Below, one piece after another: positions 6,680 to 7,911 of a stretch of 7,911 bases of DNA (positions are counted from its first letter, which is position 1; each line of letters starts with the position of its first letter). The stretch comes from JAHEJV01 sp964653555. Lineage in GTDB: Bacteria; Myxococcota_A; UBA9160; SMWR01. The notes beneath the pieces are model-generated. The model was not told the origin of the DNA, made no database searches, and was given only the letters and a program-made list of their open reading frames with translations. The stretch covers positions 1 through 7,911 of the forward strand of contig CAZZFT010000202.1 in NCBI GenBank assembly GCA_964653555.1. Direction: 5' to 3'. Position numbers and translations under genes: made by a program.

Positions 6680-7632
6680 GCCGGGTCCTCGACGCCCGGC
6701 TCCTTCTCGGCGAGCGCCCAGGCGAGCTGCTCGGGCGTATTGGGATCGCGGCGCGGGCTGACACCGTGGCGCGGCGGCTCGGCGACCACGCGAGAGCCCG
6801 GCTCGATCGACTGGGTGAGCCACACGTTGCCGCCGATCACGCTGCCGCGGCCGATCACGGTCTCTCCGCCGAGGATGGTGGCGCCGGCGTAGATCGTCAC
6901 CTCGTCCTCGATCGTCGGGTGGCGCTTGCGGCCGCGCAGGGACTCCCCCTGACGCGGCGAGAGAGCGCCGAGCGTCACGCCCTGGTAGATGCGGACGTCG
7001 TTGCCGATCTCCGTGGTCTCGCCGACCACGACGCCGGTACCGTGGTCGACAAAGAAGCGGCGACCGATCCGGGCGCCGGGATGGATGTCGATACCCGTCT
7101 GTTGATGGGCGTGCTCGGACATCATGCGCGGGAGGATCGGAACTCCCAGCAGATGGAGCTCGTGGGCGATCCGGTGGATGGCGATCGCCCGGATCGCGGG
7201 GTAGGCGGCGACGATCTCGCCGAAGCCGCGCGCCGCCGGATCGCCGCGGTAGGCGGCCTGCACGTCCTCCTCGAGTCGCGCGCGGATCTCGGCGAGGCGC
7301 GGCAGGAAGGCTTCGACCAGGGCGTGCGGCTCGAGGTGGGCCGGCAGGCAAACGGCGTCCAGCAGCTCGAGCAGGCGCTGGGCGAGCTGGGGCACCTCGG
7401 AGCGCAGCGCGGAACGCTCGCGCTGCATCAGCACCAGGCGCTTGCAGCGTTCGACCCAGTCGGCGACTTCGTCGGGCTCGGGGAGCCCCTCGCAGGCAGC
7501 TTGCTGCAGCGCCCCCTCTTCTTCGGCGGCCAGCAGCGAGACGGTCTTCTCGAGGACTTCGGGGTCGATGGGTTGATCCCTATCCGCCGCGCGCGCGACT
7601 CGGCGCAGGATCGAGGACTTGCCGGAGGACAT
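6676..7632 (-). CDS. cysE: Serine O-acetyltransferase (EpsC/CysE type)
   Basis: This 318-residue enzyme transfers acetyl from acetyl-CoA to L-serine, the committed step of cysteine synthesis. Residues 1-140 are an alpha-helical N-terminal region and about 175-290 a left-handed beta-helix of hexapeptide repeats. The catalytic region is well kept: GIDIHPGARIG (180-190) with D182 and DHGTGVVVGET (196-206) with H197, the same 15-residue spacing as Asp143/His158 of E. coli CysE. RKRHPTIEDEVTIYAGA (235-251) follows. The usual GVPA after the helix is replaced by AEPPRHG, and the protein ends in VEDPA rather than a terminal isoleucine. The ATG at 7632 is preceded by GGGAG with 7-nt spacing, so it is preferred to a GTG 90 nt upstream. 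It is the first gene of the operon; its TGA overlaps the next GTG. Confidence 0.94.
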   Translation of the reverse strand: MSSGKSSILRRVARAADRDQPIDPEVLEKTVSLLAAEEEGALQQAACEGLPEPDEVADWVERCKRLVLMQRERSALRSEVPQLAQRLLELLDAVCLPAHLEPHALVEAFLPRLAEIRARLEEDVQAAYRGDPAARGFGEIVAAYPAIRAIAIHRIAHELHLLGVPILPRMMSEHAHQQTGIDIHPGARIGRRFFVDHGTGVVVGETTEIGNDVRIYQGVTLGALSPRQGESLRGRKRHPTIEDEVTIYAGATILGGETVIGRGSVIGGNVWLTQSIEPGSRVVAEPPRHGVSPRRDPNTPEQLAWALAEKEPGVEDPA

Positions 7633-7639
7633 GGGCGGA

Positions 7640-7644
7640 CTCCC
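7640..7644 (-). promoter_or_regulatory. Shine-Dalgarno of the serine acetyltransferase gene
   Basis: On the minus strand GGGAG lies 7 nt before the ATG at 7632. It is the best ribosome binding site in the operon and decides the start against the in-frame GTG at 7722. A TACACT hexamer at 7665-7660 could be a -10 element with a short leader, but I found no matching -35. Confidence 0.6.
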
Positions 7645-7678
7645 GGGCGGCGATGGCGCAGTGTAGCGCGCTCCCCGC

Positions 7679-7707
7679 TTGAGGCCCCGAGGGGTTGGTG
7701 GTAGCGT
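7679..7707 (+). promoter_or_regulatory. Weak sigma70-like promoter candidate for the nuclease gene
   Basis: TTGAGG (7679-7684) and TAGCGT (7702-7707) are separated by 17 nt, the preferred spacing for the housekeeping sigma factor. Four of six bases match at -35 and three of six at -10. Transcription would begin near 7714, giving a leader of about 70 nt. In sequence this GC-rich such matches can be chance, so confidence is low. Confidence 0.25.
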
Positions 7708-7766
7708 CTGCGGCGGTCGCACGGGCGTGAACCCCTCCTCCAGCTCCCGCCTGACGCCCCGATCCG

Positions 7767-7773
7767 AGGGGAG
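7767..7773 (+). promoter_or_regulatory. Shine-Dalgarno deciding a TTG start
   Basis: AGGGGAG ends 8 nt before TTG 7782, an almost ideal arrangement. It favours TTG 7782 over the in-frame GTG 7791, for which the spacing would be too long. An in-frame stop at 7752 and the absence of ATG or GTG between 7755 and 7782 leave no other upstream start. Confidence 0.65.
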
Positions 7774-7781
7774 CCCGCGTC

Positions 7782-7911
7782 TTGGAAGAGGTGTACAGCC
7801 ACTCGCGCCTCGCGACCTTCGAGCGCTGTCCGCAGAAGTTCCAGTACCGCTATCTGTGGAAGCTCCCGGCCGAGAGCGAGTCGATCGAGGGCTTCGTCGG
7901 CAAGCGCGTTC
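7782..7911 (+). CDS. PD-(D/E)XK (RecB-like) nuclease family protein, N-terminal fragment
   Basis: Only 43 codons are visible; the frame runs off the window. The fragment reads YSHSRLATFERCPQKFQYRY shortly after the start, matching the opening of the PDDEXK_1/RecB-like nuclease domain, where a serine-rich strand is followed by a helix with CPxKFxYRY. The later GFVGKRV matches the next conserved block, usually G(x)xxHxxLE, but is cut before the histidine. The catalytic D, E and K residues and any iron-sulphur cysteines lie outside the window, so activity cannot be judged. Family members cut or resect DNA in recombination and repair, either alone or with a helicase. The start is TTG 7782, supported by a strong Shine-Dalgarno. 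The gene is divergent from the serine acetyltransferase operon. Confidence 0.75.
   Translation, partial: MEEVYSHSRLATFERCPQKFQYRYLWKLPAESESIEGFVGKRV

Larger units (their letters stand above)
7633..7781. other. Divergent intergenic region
   Basis: These 149 bp separate the minus-strand operon from the plus-strand nuclease gene and must hold the start signals of both if each has its own promoter. It contains the two ribosome binding sites, a weak plus-strand promoter candidate and short G/C-rich runs. No stable long hairpin, RNA gene or additional coding frame was evident to me. Confidence 0.7.

Noticed and set aside
5481..6892. Plus-strand frames of 284 and 390 codons across the minus-strand operon
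   Set aside because: They are opposite four well-supported genes and lack recognisable domains; composition is that of shadow frames.
6680..7351. Extension of the CcmH-like frame to 7351
   Set aside because: It overlaps the serine acetyltransferase in another frame and puts Arg/Pro-rich sequence before a complete signal peptide.
7685..7694. CCCCGAGGGG between the promoter-like hexamers, considered as an operator
   Set aside because: Four G/C pairs around two bases are common by chance in this composition, and no second copy of the whole element is seen.
7633..7722. Extension of the serine acetyltransferase to GTG 7722
   Set aside because: The 30 added residues are Pro/Arg-rich, and the ATG at 7632 has a good Shine-Dalgarno.
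2262..7911. SNF2 helicase plus PD-(D/E)XK nuclease as a defence system
   Set aside because: The two genes are 2.6 kb apart, separated by a metabolic operon on the opposite strand, and no methylase, integrase or other defence gene is visible; housekeeping context is more likely.

Overview
The window is very GC-rich and densely coding, with strong G/C preference at third codon positions and frequent GTG or TTG starts. It encodes an ethylmalonyl-CoA mutase, an EpsC-type serine acetyltransferase, a SWIM/SNF2 helicase and an unusual CcmH-like protein. Together these suggest a high-GC Gram-negative bacterium, perhaps Myxococcota or another former deltaproteobacterial lineage. That placement is inference from gene content only; no rRNA or other marker is present.

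Left half (1-5192, plus strand): three genes in tandem, probably one transcription unit. First is the C-terminal part of a B12-dependent mutase of the Ecm/MeaA type. After 55 nt comes its MeaB/ArgK-family chaperone GTPase, and 7 nt later a 976-residue SWIM-zinc-finger SNF2-family ATPase. The mutase and GTPase form a recognised functional pair; the helicase has no obvious link to them.

Middle and right (5158-7632, minus strand): four genes read right to left, serine O-acetyltransferase, a CcmH-like membrane protein, PduO-type cobalamin adenosyltransferase and a gamma-glutamylcyclotransferase-fold protein. Each of the three junctions is the same 4-nt GTGA overlap, where the downstream GTG start shares bases with the upstream TGA stop. 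This is a tightly coupled operon. Its last gene runs 35 bp into the 3' end of the helicase gene on the opposite strand, so no intergenic terminator separates the two units. The adenosyltransferase makes the coenzyme used by the mutase, so the B12 functions (mutase, chaperone, cofactor synthesis) sit on both sides of the helicase.

Right edge: a 149-bp divergent intergenic region (7633-7781) holds the start signals of the operon and of a plus-strand gene. That gene has a TTG start behind a strong Shine-Dalgarno sequence and looks like the N-terminus of a PD-(D/E)XK (RecB-like) nuclease cut by the window end.

I saw no tRNA, rRNA, CRISPR array, insertion sequence or phage gene. I found no convincing new defence or mobile system. 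The most unusual items are the repeated GTGA-coupled mixed-function operon and the CcmH-like protein with an altered cysteine motif.
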